A stretch of 64,000 nt of DNA from Bacillus sonorensis NBRC 101234 = KCTC 13918. GTDB lineage: Bacteria > Bacillota > Bacilli > Bacillales > Bacillaceae. Within the stretch, counting starts at the first letter, position 1, and each line of letters starts with the position of its first letter. Location of the stretch: positions 1 to 64,000 of the forward strand of contig NZ_BCVZ01000010.1 in the NCBI RefSeq assembly GCF_001592005.1. The letters run 5' to 3'. The notes beneath the pieces were generated by a model. That model was not told where the DNA came from. It did no database searches and worked only from the letters and a program-made list of their open reading frames with translations. Position numbers and translations under genes: made by a program. Below, one piece after another: positions 8,016-16,091 of this stretch.

Positions 8016-8708
8016 CTAAAACTCTCCTAATTTATAGCCGATGCCCCAAAGCGTTTTAATATATTGCGGGGAGGAAGGATCATCCTCTATCTTTTCTCTC
8101 AGGCGCCTCATATGGACGTTAATAATATTTTGATCGCCAAAATAATCATCATTCCAAACCGAACGATAGATTTGTTCTTTTGTAAACACTTTTTTAGGGT
8201 TTGTCACAAACAAAGTCAGCATCTTCCATTCCGTCGATGTCAGCTGAAGCGGTTCACCATTTTTTTGTACGGATACATTTTCTATATCAACCGTAAGCTT
8301 GTGAACACGCAATATTTTTTGATTTGCCGGCTCACTGACGGAATATTGCGTTGCCCGCCGAATGGCGGCTTTTATTCTTGCGGTCAATTCGATCATCGAA
8401 AACGGCTTGGCAATATAATCATCCGCACCAAAGCCCAGCCCCAGCGCTTTATCCACATCCCCGTCTTTTGCGGAAATCATTAAAACCGGGACCTTGCTCT
8501 GTTCACGGATCATTTTCAGAAAATCCATTCCATTCAGCTTAGGAAGCATGATGTCGAGCAGAATCACATCATAATTGCCCTGCTGAAACAATCGAACGCC
8601 CTCTTCTCCGTCAAAAGCAAGCACGACCTCAAATCCTTCTTTTGTTAAATAATGATCGACCATTTCACTGATCGAATGATCATCTTCAATAAGCAATATG
8701 CGCTGCAT
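8016..8708 (-). CDS. ycbL: OmpR-family response regulator (YcbL-like)
   Basis: 230 residues: receiver domain at 1-120 (acidic pocket IEDDHS near residue 8, phosphoacceptor Asp in ILLDIMLPKLNG about residue 52, Lys in IAKPF) and an OmpR winged helix at about 130-228 (TSTEWKMLTLF, GDQNIINVHMRRLREKI). First gene of the regulator-kinase-ATPase-permease-permease operon. A strong palindrome just upstream is its probable own binding site. Confidence 0.9.
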   Translation of the reverse strand: MQRILLIEDDHSISEMVDHYLTKEGFEVVLAFDGEEGVRLFQQGNYDVILLDIMLPKLNGMDFLKMIREQSKVPVLMISAKDGDVDKALGLGFGADDYIAKPFSMIELTARIKAAIRRATQYSVSEPANQKILRVHKLTVDIENVSVQKNGEPLQLTSTEWKMLTLFVTNPKKVFTKEQIYRSVWNDDYFGDQNIINVHMRRLREKIEDDPSSPQYIKTLWGIGYKLGEF

Positions 8709-8733
8709 CTTTTTCCCCCGTCCTTTTCAACAT

Positions 8734-8783
8734 AAAAACACACGTGCAATTACACCCATTGTAATTGAAAAACGTGTGTTTTT
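8734..8783. promoter_or_regulatory. Nested palindrome upstream of ycbL; probable YcbL operator
   Basis: An outer 12-bp perfect inverted repeat (8734-8745 and 8772-8783) encloses a perfect CAATTACA-N5-TGTAATTG repeat (8747-8767). The inner element has the TTACA-N5-TGTAA form used by response regulators of peptide-sensing systems. A minus-strand TACAAT within it could be the ycbL -10, so binding would directly control the operon. The outer repeat with T runs could also work as a terminator or attenuator. Confidence 0.5.
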
Positions 8784-8870
8784 TACAAAAATTATTTATT
8801 TTTCTAGGTGAAACCTCTCGACTCTCCGCATCCTTTGAGCGATATCAATCTATCTTCTCGACTAATTCGG

Positions 8871-8908
8871 ATCAAGTCACAGGCGCCGGGTTGAACAAAC
8901 ACAAGTCA
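8871..8908. repeat. 38-bp direct repeat, left copy (garD 3' end remnant)
   Basis: Identical over 38 bp to 12264-12301, which is the real 3' end of garD including its stop codon. This copy keeps only the last coding bases and has no gene attached. The pair frames the lipase island of about 3.4 kb and looks like the scar of an insertion next to garD. Confidence 0.85.
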
Positions 8909-8916
8909 AAGGAATG

Positions 8917-8950
8917 AAAAGATGACCTCTGATATCAGGGGTCATCTTTT
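8917..8950. terminator. Terminator after the lipase module
   Basis: AAAAGATGACC (8917-8927) and GGTCATCTTTT (8940-8950) pair perfectly, with T runs in both directions. It starts 2 bp after the stop of the small helical gene. Confidence 0.8.
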
Positions 8951-8951
8951 A

Positions 8952-9302
8952 TTAATCAAGAGGCTTATTCTTTTTATAGTAAAGTGTTACGTTTTGCTTT
9001 CGCAAAGTATCAATAATGTTATGATAACTGTTTGCAAACTGCTCATTGTCTGATTTCATCCGGGTGATGACGGTTTTTCGGTTTTCACTTTTGTGATCCA
9101 ATTCTTTTTTAATTTTCGTGATAATCATGCCTTTTTGCCCCTCGATTTCGCTTTTTAACACTTTATCAAATTCATTCAGTTCTTTTAAAACGCTTTTCAG
9201 CGGAGCATTCAGCCGGGCCGCTTTATCCTTTGCTGAAATACTGCTTAAAAACATATATGTCGCTGAAACTGTTTCAGTTTCCTCCAATAAAGGTTTTACC
9301 AT
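8952..9302 (-). CDS. Small helical protein, probable type VII effector partner
   Basis: 116 residues, almost entirely predicted helix, Lys/Glu-rich, without signal peptide or membrane segment. Size and character match the LXG-associated partner proteins (DUF3130/DUF5344-like; TlaA in the TslA system), which bind the helical targeting domain of type VII effectors. GGGGAGGG SD at 9302; it follows the lipase-like gene after 15 bp. Family membership is inferred from context and composition, not from a conserved motif. Confidence 0.5.
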   Translation of the reverse strand: MVKPLLEETETVSATYMFLSSISAKDKAARLNAPLKSVLKELNEFDKVLKSEIEGQKGMIITKIKKELDHKSENRKTVITRMKSDNEQFANSYHNIIDTLRKQNVTLYYKKNKPLD

Positions 9303-9317
9303 CTTAATATCCCTCCC

Positions 9318-11240
9318 CTATGTCTTAAAATCAAACAGCGCCGAAATTTGCTCATCCTCATCGAACAATTTTTCAATGCTGGTGCGAATGCTTTTTACAA
9401 ATTTCTTTTTGCTGGAGGTTTGTTTTTTTAATTCGCTGACGACGCCGTCGCACTGAGGAAGCGGAGCCGTGTGGTACGAGTCGTGGACAACGATTTTATT
9501 CAACTTTCCGGTCGATCCGGCGAAGCCTGAGGCAAGCTTGAACTGAATGTCGAATTGGTAGCGGGAAGGATTGGCTTCCATGTCATGAATGGCTTTTGTC
9601 AACTCAGCTTTTTTAGTTGCGAAATGATCGTGGATTTCATGGTGGAAAACACGTTGGTAGCGGTCAATTTCATCCTCAATCTTCGAAATGGCGGCCATCC
9701 CCGCCTGATAAATCCTGACGGCAGATGACAGGTTGACCTTTATCTCTTTTCCATCCTTGCCTTTCTTTGAAAAATAGATGTCTCCGCCTTTGTAGCTGAT
9801 GCCTTTCTTTTTGGATAAAGCGTCTAGAAGCGGGGTGATGCTGTGGCCTTCGCCAATGAGATTGAGAAGGTCTTTTGTGTCTTGATCCAGTTTGCCCAAA
9901 GCTTCTTCCAATGCTTTATAAGTTAAATAAAATTCGATTAAATTTTTCATGAGTGATTGAGAAAGTTGACCATTATTTAGAGTGAATACGACAGTCTTCC
10001 AGTCGACAAGAAATTTGATCTTTTCATATAAAACGTCCAGTCTTCCAGTCAGCCGCTCTACTTCGGCAATGTCTTTTTGAATGGTCTTCTTTTTTGCTTC
10101 ATCAATATAACCGTTTGCTTCAAGCTGATTGAGAACTGGACCGCTGTAGGCCTTGACTTTCGCAAGAAATTCTTTGAACTCCGGCAGCTTTTTATCAAGT
10201 GCACCCACCATATTCGAAAGGCGGACCGGATGTTTCAAGCAATATGCTATTTGCTGAGCTGTACCCTCTTCATTGATTATTCCGTTTAAAAAATCCATAT
10301 CTGCGCCGATTGCTTCCATAGCAAAACCTTGAATGCCGCCCTTTCGATAATCAGCAGCATATTTCTGAAAGTACCCTTTCAGTTTCCTCACATCTTCATC
10401 AGGAATATGATCAATGACACTTCGGAATCCTTTTATATTCGGGTGTGTGTTCGTCATCTTCACATCGCCGAACGTAATAAAATCAGCCTTCCCGCTGACA
10501 CCGTAGAGCGGATCGTCACTGGAAATGCGCTGGGTGATGTTAGCTGTGACGCCTTTGTCGTTGTAGTATTTGGTGATGGCTTTTTTGAGTTTGTCTTTGG
10601 GGATGGTCGATAGATCGTTTACTTGATACTTCTTCCTTAATTCCCGTGCCATTTTTTTATCAACCAACAATAAATGATCTACACTTATCTGGGCTCCATT
10701 TACCCCATAAACCTCATCAAATCCACCATTTACCAACTGTACTAGAACTTGGTTATTGTTCGCGAGAGAATGGCCCATAGCATAAATTTTTAACTCTTTA
10801 GAGTTACCGGCTTTTTTCTTGGAAGCCCTTGAAAACTCCCTTGTCGCCTTATATTGTCTATTATCCATTCCCAAAAACAATCCAAAGAAATTATATTTCC
10901 AATCTTCATTATCTGCGCTGCCTTCGGAAATAACGTGGAGCTGATCAATATGTTTTGTCTTATCCTTTATATGAATAGCTGTACCGTCATAGCCTGATTG
11001 ACTGATTGTTTTATCCTTACTATGCTCTAGAATTTCTTTTGATGTAAAAATCTCAATATTTTCTGGCAGTTCATGATTTGTTTCCTCTTTATAAATTCTG
11101 CGAACGTCTGCCTCAAAATCGTCTTTAGCTTTTTTCACTTCATTTTGATTATTTGAAGCAAACCTATTCTTATAACTATATTCAAGGTTTATTATACGAA
11201 GCTTAACATTTTCATTTTCAAATATATTTTTAGTTGCCAT
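9318..11240 (-). CDS. Lipase-like protein with helical C-terminus (TslA-like reverse-LXG effector candidate)
   Basis: 640 residues without signal peptide. The N-terminal half has an alpha/beta-hydrolase nucleophile elbow KIYAMGHSLA (Ser158) as in class 3 lipases; Asp243 (SSDDPLYG) and His278 (SVIDHIP) or His266 are candidates for the rest of the triad. From about residue 370 the protein is long amphipathic helices, as in LXG targeting domains but at the C-terminus. This order (toxin first, targeting last), with a lipoprotein gene upstream and a small helical gene downstream, matches S. aureus TslA, a type VII secreted lipase. It may equally be annotated as a DUF6792-type protein. SD GGAGAAATAGG lies inside the end of the lipoprotein gene, so the two are coupled. 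Confidence 0.65.
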   Translation of the reverse strand: MATKNIFENENVKLRIINLEYSYKNRFASNNQNEVKKAKDDFEADVRRIYKEETNHELPENIEIFTSKEILEHSKDKTISQSGYDGTAIHIKDKTKHIDQLHVISEGSADNEDWKYNFFGLFLGMDNRQYKATREFSRASKKKAGNSKELKIYAMGHSLANNNQVLVQLVNGGFDEVYGVNGAQISVDHLLLVDKKMARELRKKYQVNDLSTIPKDKLKKAITKYYNDKGVTANITQRISSDDPLYGVSGKADFITFGDVKMTNTHPNIKGFRSVIDHIPDEDVRKLKGYFQKYAADYRKGGIQGFAMEAIGADMDFLNGIINEEGTAQQIAYCLKHPVRLSNMVGALDKKLPEFKEFLAKVKAYSGPVLNQLEANGYIDEAKKKTIQKDIAEVERLTGRLDVLYEKIKFLVDWKTVVFTLNNGQLSQSLMKNLIEFYLTYKALEEALGKLDQDTKDLLNLIGEGHSITPLLDALSKKKGISYKGGDIYFSKKGKDGKEIKVNLSSAVRIYQAGMAAISKIEDEIDRYQRVFHHEIHDHFATKKAELTKAIHDMEANPSRYQFDIQFKLASGFAGSTGKLNKIVVHDSYHTAPLPQCDGVVSELKKQTSSKKKFVKSIRTSIEKLFDEDEQISALFDFKT

Positions 11241-11241
11241 C

Positions 11242-11952
11242 CTATTTCTCCTTAACAGTTAAAAATATGATGGATTTGACTAACTTCTTAGCTTTCTTTT
11301 CAGCAGAATCAACATCAAGTGAACAAGGTTCTGAACTCTTTAGGCAAGTAAAATCAAATGTAAACTGTACACCAACATAATCTTCTTTATTTATATAACC
11401 AATATAGGAATGTGTCTCATTGTTTTTTTGATTTGTATCGTCGTGAACAGTTTTCATATATGCAAAATAAATATCCTTATCTTTTTCCTCGAACTTTTCA
11501 AATTGTCCTTTATATCCATTTTCCTCTCTCACTTGTTCTAACATTTCATTTGGATTATTAATGAAAGATTGATTTCGGTAATATTCTACAGAAGCATTAA
11601 GAGCAACATTTGTTTTTTCATCATAGCTATAGAAAGATATTATCTCTTCATCTTTCCCGAGAGAGGATAAATTGTCATCATACTTCCCATCTTCCGGAAA
11701 CAACATCGTAAACCCTTTCAGCTTAGACTCTAGCAAATAGTACCCGGGCTCGACTTCCTTTGTTGATGCCATGTATTCTCTTGTTTTCTCATCCTGGAAC
11801 GCAGGGACCTGCGGGAGGTCTTTCGGGTCCACGTCTTTCGGTTTGACCGCTTCTTCTTGATTGCCGTTCTTGCCGTTTTGGCTGTCGTTCATACTGCATC
11901 CTCCTGTAAAAGCTAGTATTATAGCAAAACACAATATCATCATCTTTTTCAT
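11242..11952 (-). CDS. Lipoprotein, probable immunity protein of the lipase module
   Basis: 236 residues. Lipoprotein signal with hydrophobic core (residues 6-15) and lipobox FTGGC (Cys19), then a charged Asn/Lys/Glu linker and a globular acidic domain. TTGGAGG SD. It is the first gene of the three-gene unit. In the TslA system the antidote (TilA) is a lipoprotein that traps the lipase outside the membrane; the same job is inferred here. Domain family not recognised. The gene is visibly more AT-rich than the garD region next to it. Confidence 0.7.
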   Translation of the reverse strand: MKKMMILCFAIILAFTGGCSMNDSQNGKNGNQEEAVKPKDVDPKDLPQVPAFQDEKTREYMASTKEVEPGYYLLESKLKGFTMLFPEDGKYDDNLSSLGKDEEIISFYSYDEKTNVALNASVEYYRNQSFINNPNEMLEQVREENGYKGQFEKFEEKDKDIYFAYMKTVHDDTNQKNNETHSYIGYINKEDYVGVQFTFDFTCLKSSEPCSLDVDSAEKKAKKLVKSIIFLTVKEK

Positions 11953-12235
11953 TTTATTAAACCTCCAAGGGCTCTTAAGTTAAGCTGCAAGCGCTTCGTT
12001 TTGATGCGAATGACCTGCTTGAAAATAATACTTTTTTATGTTACATCATGGAATAAATTAGATAAATAGGAAATAGGAATCACCATCGTTGAAAATCGCG
12101 TGTTCCCCCTCTTAAAAAACAGGCAGTTTGGTTGATGCATCAAGGTTTTGAGAGGTATTGCGGTTTAGTTCATCAAAGAGGAAATATGAAAAAAGCACCA
12201 CTTTATAATTTTTGTCAAAAGTGAGTTCAAATTAA
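11953..12235. other. Intergenic region upstream of the lipase module
   Basis: AT-rich stretch that must hold the promoter of the lipoprotein operon (a GAAGCGCTTGCA cre-like core and AT-rich -10-like hexamers are visible on the minus strand), but no single promoter is convincing. No ORF with an SD was seen. Confidence 0.4.
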
Positions 12236-12262
12236 AAAAGCACCTATATTAAGGTGCTTTCC
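12236..12262 (-). terminator. garD terminator
   Basis: AAAGCACCT (12238-12246) and AGGTGCTTT (12252-12260) form a perfect stem followed by TTTTTT on the minus strand, directly after the garD stop. Confidence 0.85.
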
Positions 12263-12263
12263 A

Positions 12264-12301
12264 ATCAAGTCACAGGCGCCGGGTTGAACAAACACAAGTC
12301 A
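12264..12301. repeat. 38-bp direct repeat, right copy (garD 3' end)
   Basis: Native 3' end of garD, identical to 8871-8908. It forms the right border of the inserted lipase module. Confidence 0.85.
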
Positions 12302-13791
12302 TTGGAGAGTCCCCAATGTTCCGCCCATGTTTTCCTTCCGCTTGCGACGTCAAGTATCGTCCGGAAGATCTCCCAGCCGATTTCCTCTATTGAAGCTTCG
12401 CCTGTTGCGATCCGTCCGGCATTGACGTCGATCAAATCGTGCCAATCTTCTGATAACGATTGTCGGGTCGCCACTTTCAACACCGGAGCCATTTCAAGGC
12501 CGTACGGCGTTCCCCTTCCGGTTGTAAACACCTGCAAATGCATGCCCGAAGCCAATTGCAAGGTGCCGCATATAAAATCGCTTGCAGGTGTCGCCGCAAA
12601 AATGAGTCCTTTCTGTACCGCTCTTTCACCAGGCGCCAGTACGGCACTGATCGGGCTGCTTCCCGATTTCGCGATCGATCCGAGCGACTTTTCGACCACG
12701 TTTGCCAGTCCGCCCTTTTTGTTCCCCGGCGACGGATTGGCGCTTCGGTCTGTCTCGCCTCTTTCAAGATAGCGGTCATACCAAGCCATTTCCCGAATCA
12801 GGGCGCGGCCTACTTCTTCATTGACGGCGCGCGGCGTTAGGAGATGAACGGCATCGCGGACTTCGGTGACTTCTGAAAATAAAACCGTGGCCCCTGCCCG
12901 AACCAGTAAGTCGGCCGCATATCCCGCCGCGGGGTTTGCGGTCACCCCTGAGAAAGCGTCGCTGCCCCCGCACTGAAGGCCGATCACCAGGTCTGAAACG
13001 GGACATGTCGTCCGCTTCCGTTCATTCAGCCTTTTTAAGCGCTCTTCGGCCATTTCCATAATCGATTGTATCATTTGCTGAAACCCCTGCCGTTCCTGCA
13101 ATGAAAGGATGTTTTCAGCGTCTCCTTCCGGCTCTATCCTCGTCGGAAGAAGCTTCTCGCAGCCGAGTCCGATCACCATCGCTTCGCCGCCGAAATTGGG
13201 GTGCCTGGCGATATTTTGAATCGTTCGGATCGGGATCCTGGCTTCCGGCGCGTTAATCGCCACGCCGCAGCCGTACTGATGATTTAATGCAGCTACGCCG
13301 TCAACATTCGGATATTTTGGGAGCAGTTCCTCTTTAATTCGTTTAACAGCGTAATCGAGAACACCTGCCACGCATTGCACACTTGTCATGATGCCCAGCA
13401 CGTTCCTCGTGCCGACGCTTCCGTCTTCATTCCGGTATCCTTCAAATGTGTACCCATCGAGAGAGGGAGCGGGTTTTGGAACTTTGGTGGCGATGGGCAG
13501 TTCATTGAGCGGCGGGGCTTCCGGAAGCATGATATGCGACTCGGAAATCCACACGCCTTTTTCTATTGGTTTGACGGCATAGCCGATAATTTCACCATAG
13601 CGAATAACGGCTCCGCCTTGTGTGATGTCTGTTAAAGCCACTTTATGACCTTGGGGGATGCGCTCTTGCAGTTTAAGCCCGCAAGGAAACACCGTCCCTT
13701 TCGGCAGTCCGCCGGCATTGGCGATGATTGCGGCATTGTCTTTTGCGTTCACCTTAATGTACAGCGGGGCTTCAGTTTGATTGACACGCAT
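12265..13791 (-). CDS. garD: D-galactarate dehydratase
   Basis: UxaA/GarD family enzyme of 508 residues that dehydrates D-galactarate to 5-dehydro-4-deoxyglucarate, feeding KdgD. N-terminal SAF-like domain (about 1-90), then the large catalytic part with conserved Cys-containing segments [16 protein letters not shown] and GLQCGGSDA typical of the family. The ATG at 13791 is preferred to the TTG at 13803, because GGGGAG abuts the TTG but is 12 nt from the ATG. Syntenic with B. subtilis ycbH. A cre site lies just upstream (13859-13874), so glucose repression is likely. Confidence 0.88.
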   Translation of the reverse strand: MRVNQTEAPLYIKVNAKDNAAIIANAGGLPKGTVFPCGLKLQERIPQGHKVALTDITQGGAVIRYGEIIGYAVKPIEKGVWISESHIMLPEAPPLNELPIATKVPKPAPSLDGYTFEGYRNEDGSVGTRNVLGIMTSVQCVAGVLDYAVKRIKEELLPKYPNVDGVAALNHQYGCGVAINAPEARIPIRTIQNIARHPNFGGEAMVIGLGCEKLLPTRIEPEGDAENILSLQERQGFQQMIQSIMEMAEERLKRLNERKRTTCPVSDLVIGLQCGGSDAFSGVTANPAAGYAADLLVRAGATVLFSEVTEVRDAVHLLTPRAVNEEVGRALIREMAWYDRYLERGETDRSANPSPGNKKGGLANVVEKSLGSIAKSGSSPISAVLAPGERAVQKGLIFAATPASDFICGTLQLASGMHLQVFTTGRGTPYGLEMAPVLKVATRQSLSEDWHDLIDVNAGRIATGEASIEEIGWEIFRTILDVASGRKTWAEHWGLSNDLCLFNPAPVT

Positions 13792-13858
13792 AGTTTTGAT
13801 CAACTCCCCTTTTCGATCAGCGCCTGTCCGCGGCCCTTCTCCCGCCGCGGCACATGTT

Positions 13859-13874
13859 AGAAAGCGCTGTCAAA
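13859..13874. promoter_or_regulatory. cre site upstream of garD
   Basis: On the minus strand TGACAGCGCTTTCT matches the CcpA consensus TGWAANCGNTNWCA except at positions 4 and 14. It lies between gudR and garD. Confidence 0.6.
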
Positions 13875-13878
13875 CAAC

Positions 13879-14592
13879 TTAATGAATGTTTTTTTCATCA
13901 CGAAGACCATTCAGTATTTTGTCGCGTACAAATTTTAAATGCTCATACATATGGTGATAGGCTTGATATGGATCCCTTTGTTGAAGGGCTTTCAAAATAT
14001 TCGTATGATATTCGACAGTCCGGTCCCTTTCCCTGTATGGAATCTGGCTGTCGATTTTGGCGTGTGTGATCAAGAGTGATTGAATCATGCCTTCGAGCAC
14101 CGGGTTGTTCGCGCTTAAAGCGATAATCCGATGAAATTCCTTATCCGCTTCTCCATAATGATTATCCGTGCTGTTTGCAATGATATCGATCGTTTCCTGC
14201 AGCCTTTCAAGCTGACTGTCATTGATCTTTTCTGCGGCGATCGTGACAAGCCCGAGTTCCAGCGCCATCCTCGCTTCAATAATGGCCGGCAAATTATCGA
14301 CCGCCAAAGCCAGCATGACAGAAAACGGCTGGATGCCGATTTTATCATTAAAATACGTGCCGTCTCGGGTTTTTCTTTTGATAATTCCGAGCGTTTCGAG
14401 TGATATTAAAGCTTCGCGGAGAACGGGTCTGCTGACATTCAGCTTTTCCATGAGCTCGATCTCCGTCGGCAGTTTGTCCCCCGGTTTCAACTGGCCGCTT
14501 GATAATAAATGGACGATTCGTTCAACAACCTGTTTTGCCAAAGTCTTGCGATTGACTGATTCGACCTGCAATGTTTCCATATCTTCTTCCAC
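13879..14592 (-). CDS. gudR: GntR/FadR-family regulator of glucarate/galactarate genes
   Basis: 237 residues: N-terminal winged helix (KQVVERIVHLLSSGQLKPGDKLPTEIELMEKLNVSRPVLREAL region, about 15-65) and a C-terminal FCD ligand-binding helical domain with metal-binding-type His/Asp residues. It starts at GTG (14592) with AAAGGGGG 9 nt upstream. Syntenic with B. subtilis ycbG. The same TTGTAAGACAA palindrome overlaps the -10 of its own promoter and of the kdgD promoter, so it probably represses both itself and the kdgD-gucD-gudP-gudD operon until glucarate or a related metabolite binds. Confidence 0.87.
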   Translation of the reverse strand: MEEDMETLQVESVNRKTLAKQVVERIVHLLSSGQLKPGDKLPTEIELMEKLNVSRPVLREALISLETLGIIKRKTRDGTYFNDKIGIQPFSVMLALAVDNLPAIIEARMALELGLVTIAAEKINDSQLERLQETIDIIANSTDNHYGEADKEFHRIIALSANNPVLEGMIQSLLITHAKIDSQIPYRERDRTVEYHTNILKALQQRDPYQAYHHMYEHLKFVRDKILNGLRDEKNIH

Positions 14593-14620
14593 GACTGTGG
14601 GCCCCCTTTCAGTTGTTCAT

Positions 14621-14649
14621 ATTGTAAGACAAAATATCGCGTATGACAA
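14621..14649 (-). promoter_or_regulatory. gudR promoter with GudR operator
   Basis: -35 TTGTCA (14649-14644), 17 bp, -10 TACAAT (14626-14621). The operator TTGTAAGACAA (14622-14632) fits the FadR-type pattern TNGTNNNACNA and covers the -10. Confidence 0.65.
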
Positions 14650-14686
14650 TGTCGGCTAGGGGCCTCTCAAACCGAAGTTTCCGCAA

Positions 14687-16054
14687 TTATCGAACAAGAC
14701 ACGGACGTTTAGAGTCGAAACGCCAATTTTCAATCAAAAACTGCATGGCAACGGCATCGTTCCGCTCGCCTGCTTTCATTTTCTCATAGAGTTCATTTGC
14801 TTTTTCCACCTGTTCCATATCGATTTCAACGCCGAGCCCCGGCTGATCAGGAACTTGGATATATCCGTCAGCGATTGAAAAAGGCTGTTTTGTCAGACGC
14901 TGGCCATCCTGCCAAATCCAATGCGTATCAATCGCCGTAATGTCGCCCGGAGCTGCTGCGGCAACGTGGGTGAACATCGCCAGAGAAACGTCAAAATGGT
15001 TATTGGAGTGAGAGCCCCATGTCAGCCCCCATTCACGGCACATTTGAGCAACGCGGACGGATCCCTGCATCGTCCAAAAATGCGGATCTGCCAGCGGTAT
15101 ATCAACGGCGTGCAATTGTATCGCATGCCCCATTTGCCGCCAGTCTGTCGCAATCATATTCGTCGCTGTCGGAATGCCTGTCGCACGGCGGAATTCGGCC
15201 ATGATTTCCCGGCCCGAGTATCCGGCTTCCGCTCCGCAAGGGTCTTCCGCGTAGGCGAGCACATCCCGTTTTCCCTTACAAAGCGCAATCGCTTCCTCCA
15301 ATGGCCACGCGCCATTCGGGTCAAGGGTGATTCTCGCCTCAGGAAACCGCTTCGCTAAAGCGGATGCCGCCTCGATTTCTTCTTCCCCCGAAAGAACGCC
15401 GCCTTTTAATTTAAAATCGTGAAAACCGTAGCGCTCTTGAGCTGCTTCTGCAAGACGGACGATCGCCCCGGGTGTCAACGCTTCTTCACGGCGGAGGCGG
15501 AACCAGTCGTCATTTGCCTCTGGTTCGCTGATATAGGGAAGTGTGGTGCGCTTTCGGTCGCCGATGTAAAACAAATAGCCGAGCATCTTCACTTTTTCCC
15601 GCTGCTGTCCTTCCCCCAAGAGCGCAGCCACAGGGACGCCGAGAAATTTTCCGAGCAGATCGAGCAAAGCTGCTTCCAATGCGGTCACTGCGTGTATGGT
15701 CGTCCTCTGGTCAAAGGTCTGCACCCCGCGCCCTCCGGCATCACGGTCTTTAAACCGGCGCCTGACGGACTGTAAAATCGATTGAAACGCGCCGAGCGGC
15801 TGATCGATGACAAGCGGTTTCGCCTGTTCCAGCGTCTGGCGGATCCGCTCGCCGCCCGGCACTTCGCCGACGCCGAGAGCGCCTGATGAATCTTTTAAAA
15901 TCACAATATTCCGTGTGAAAAAGGGGCCGTGGGCTCCGCTCAAATTCAGAAGCATGCTGTCGCGTCCTGCCACGGGAATGACCCGCATGTCTGCAATAGA
16001 CGGTGTTTGTGATGTATTCTCCTCTTTTACCTGCTGATGGATGGGTGTATTCAT
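14687..16054 (-). CDS. gudD: Glucarate dehydratase
   Basis: 455-residue enolase-superfamily enzyme converting D-glucarate to 5-dehydro-4-deoxyglucarate. Seen: KxK motif FKLKGG (Lys215, Lys217), metal ligands at LDPNGAW (Asp245) and YAEDPCG (Glu270), and the catalytic His in GSHSNNHFD (His349). GGGAGG SD. It follows gudP after 37 bp, and that gap contains a cre-like site. Last gene of the kdgD-gucD-gudP-gudD operon. Confidence 0.93.
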   Translation of the reverse strand: MNTPIHQQVKEENTSQTPSIADMRVIPVAGRDSMLLNLSGAHGPFFTRNIVILKDSSGALGVGEVPGGERIRQTLEQAKPLVIDQPLGAFQSILQSVRRRFKDRDAGGRGVQTFDQRTTIHAVTALEAALLDLLGKFLGVPVAALLGEGQQREKVKMLGYLFYIGDRKRTTLPYISEPEANDDWFRLRREEALTPGAIVRLAEAAQERYGFHDFKLKGGVLSGEEEIEAASALAKRFPEARITLDPNGAWPLEEAIALCKGKRDVLAYAEDPCGAEAGYSGREIMAEFRRATGIPTATNMIATDWRQMGHAIQLHAVDIPLADPHFWTMQGSVRVAQMCREWGLTWGSHSNNHFDVSLAMFTHVAAAAPGDITAIDTHWIWQDGQRLTKQPFSIADGYIQVPDQPGLGVEIDMEQVEKANELYEKMKAGERNDAVAMQFLIENWRFDSKRPCLVR

Positions 16055-16075
16055 ATCGATTTAGCCTCCCTCTTT

Positions 16076-16090
16076 TTAAAGCGCTTACAT
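16076..16090. promoter_or_regulatory. cre-like site between gudP and gudD
   Basis: Minus-strand TGTAAGCGCTTTAA has the full GCGC core and agrees with the CcpA consensus at most positions. Located inside the operon, it could act as a transcription roadblock. Confidence 0.45.
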
Positions 16091-16091
16091 T

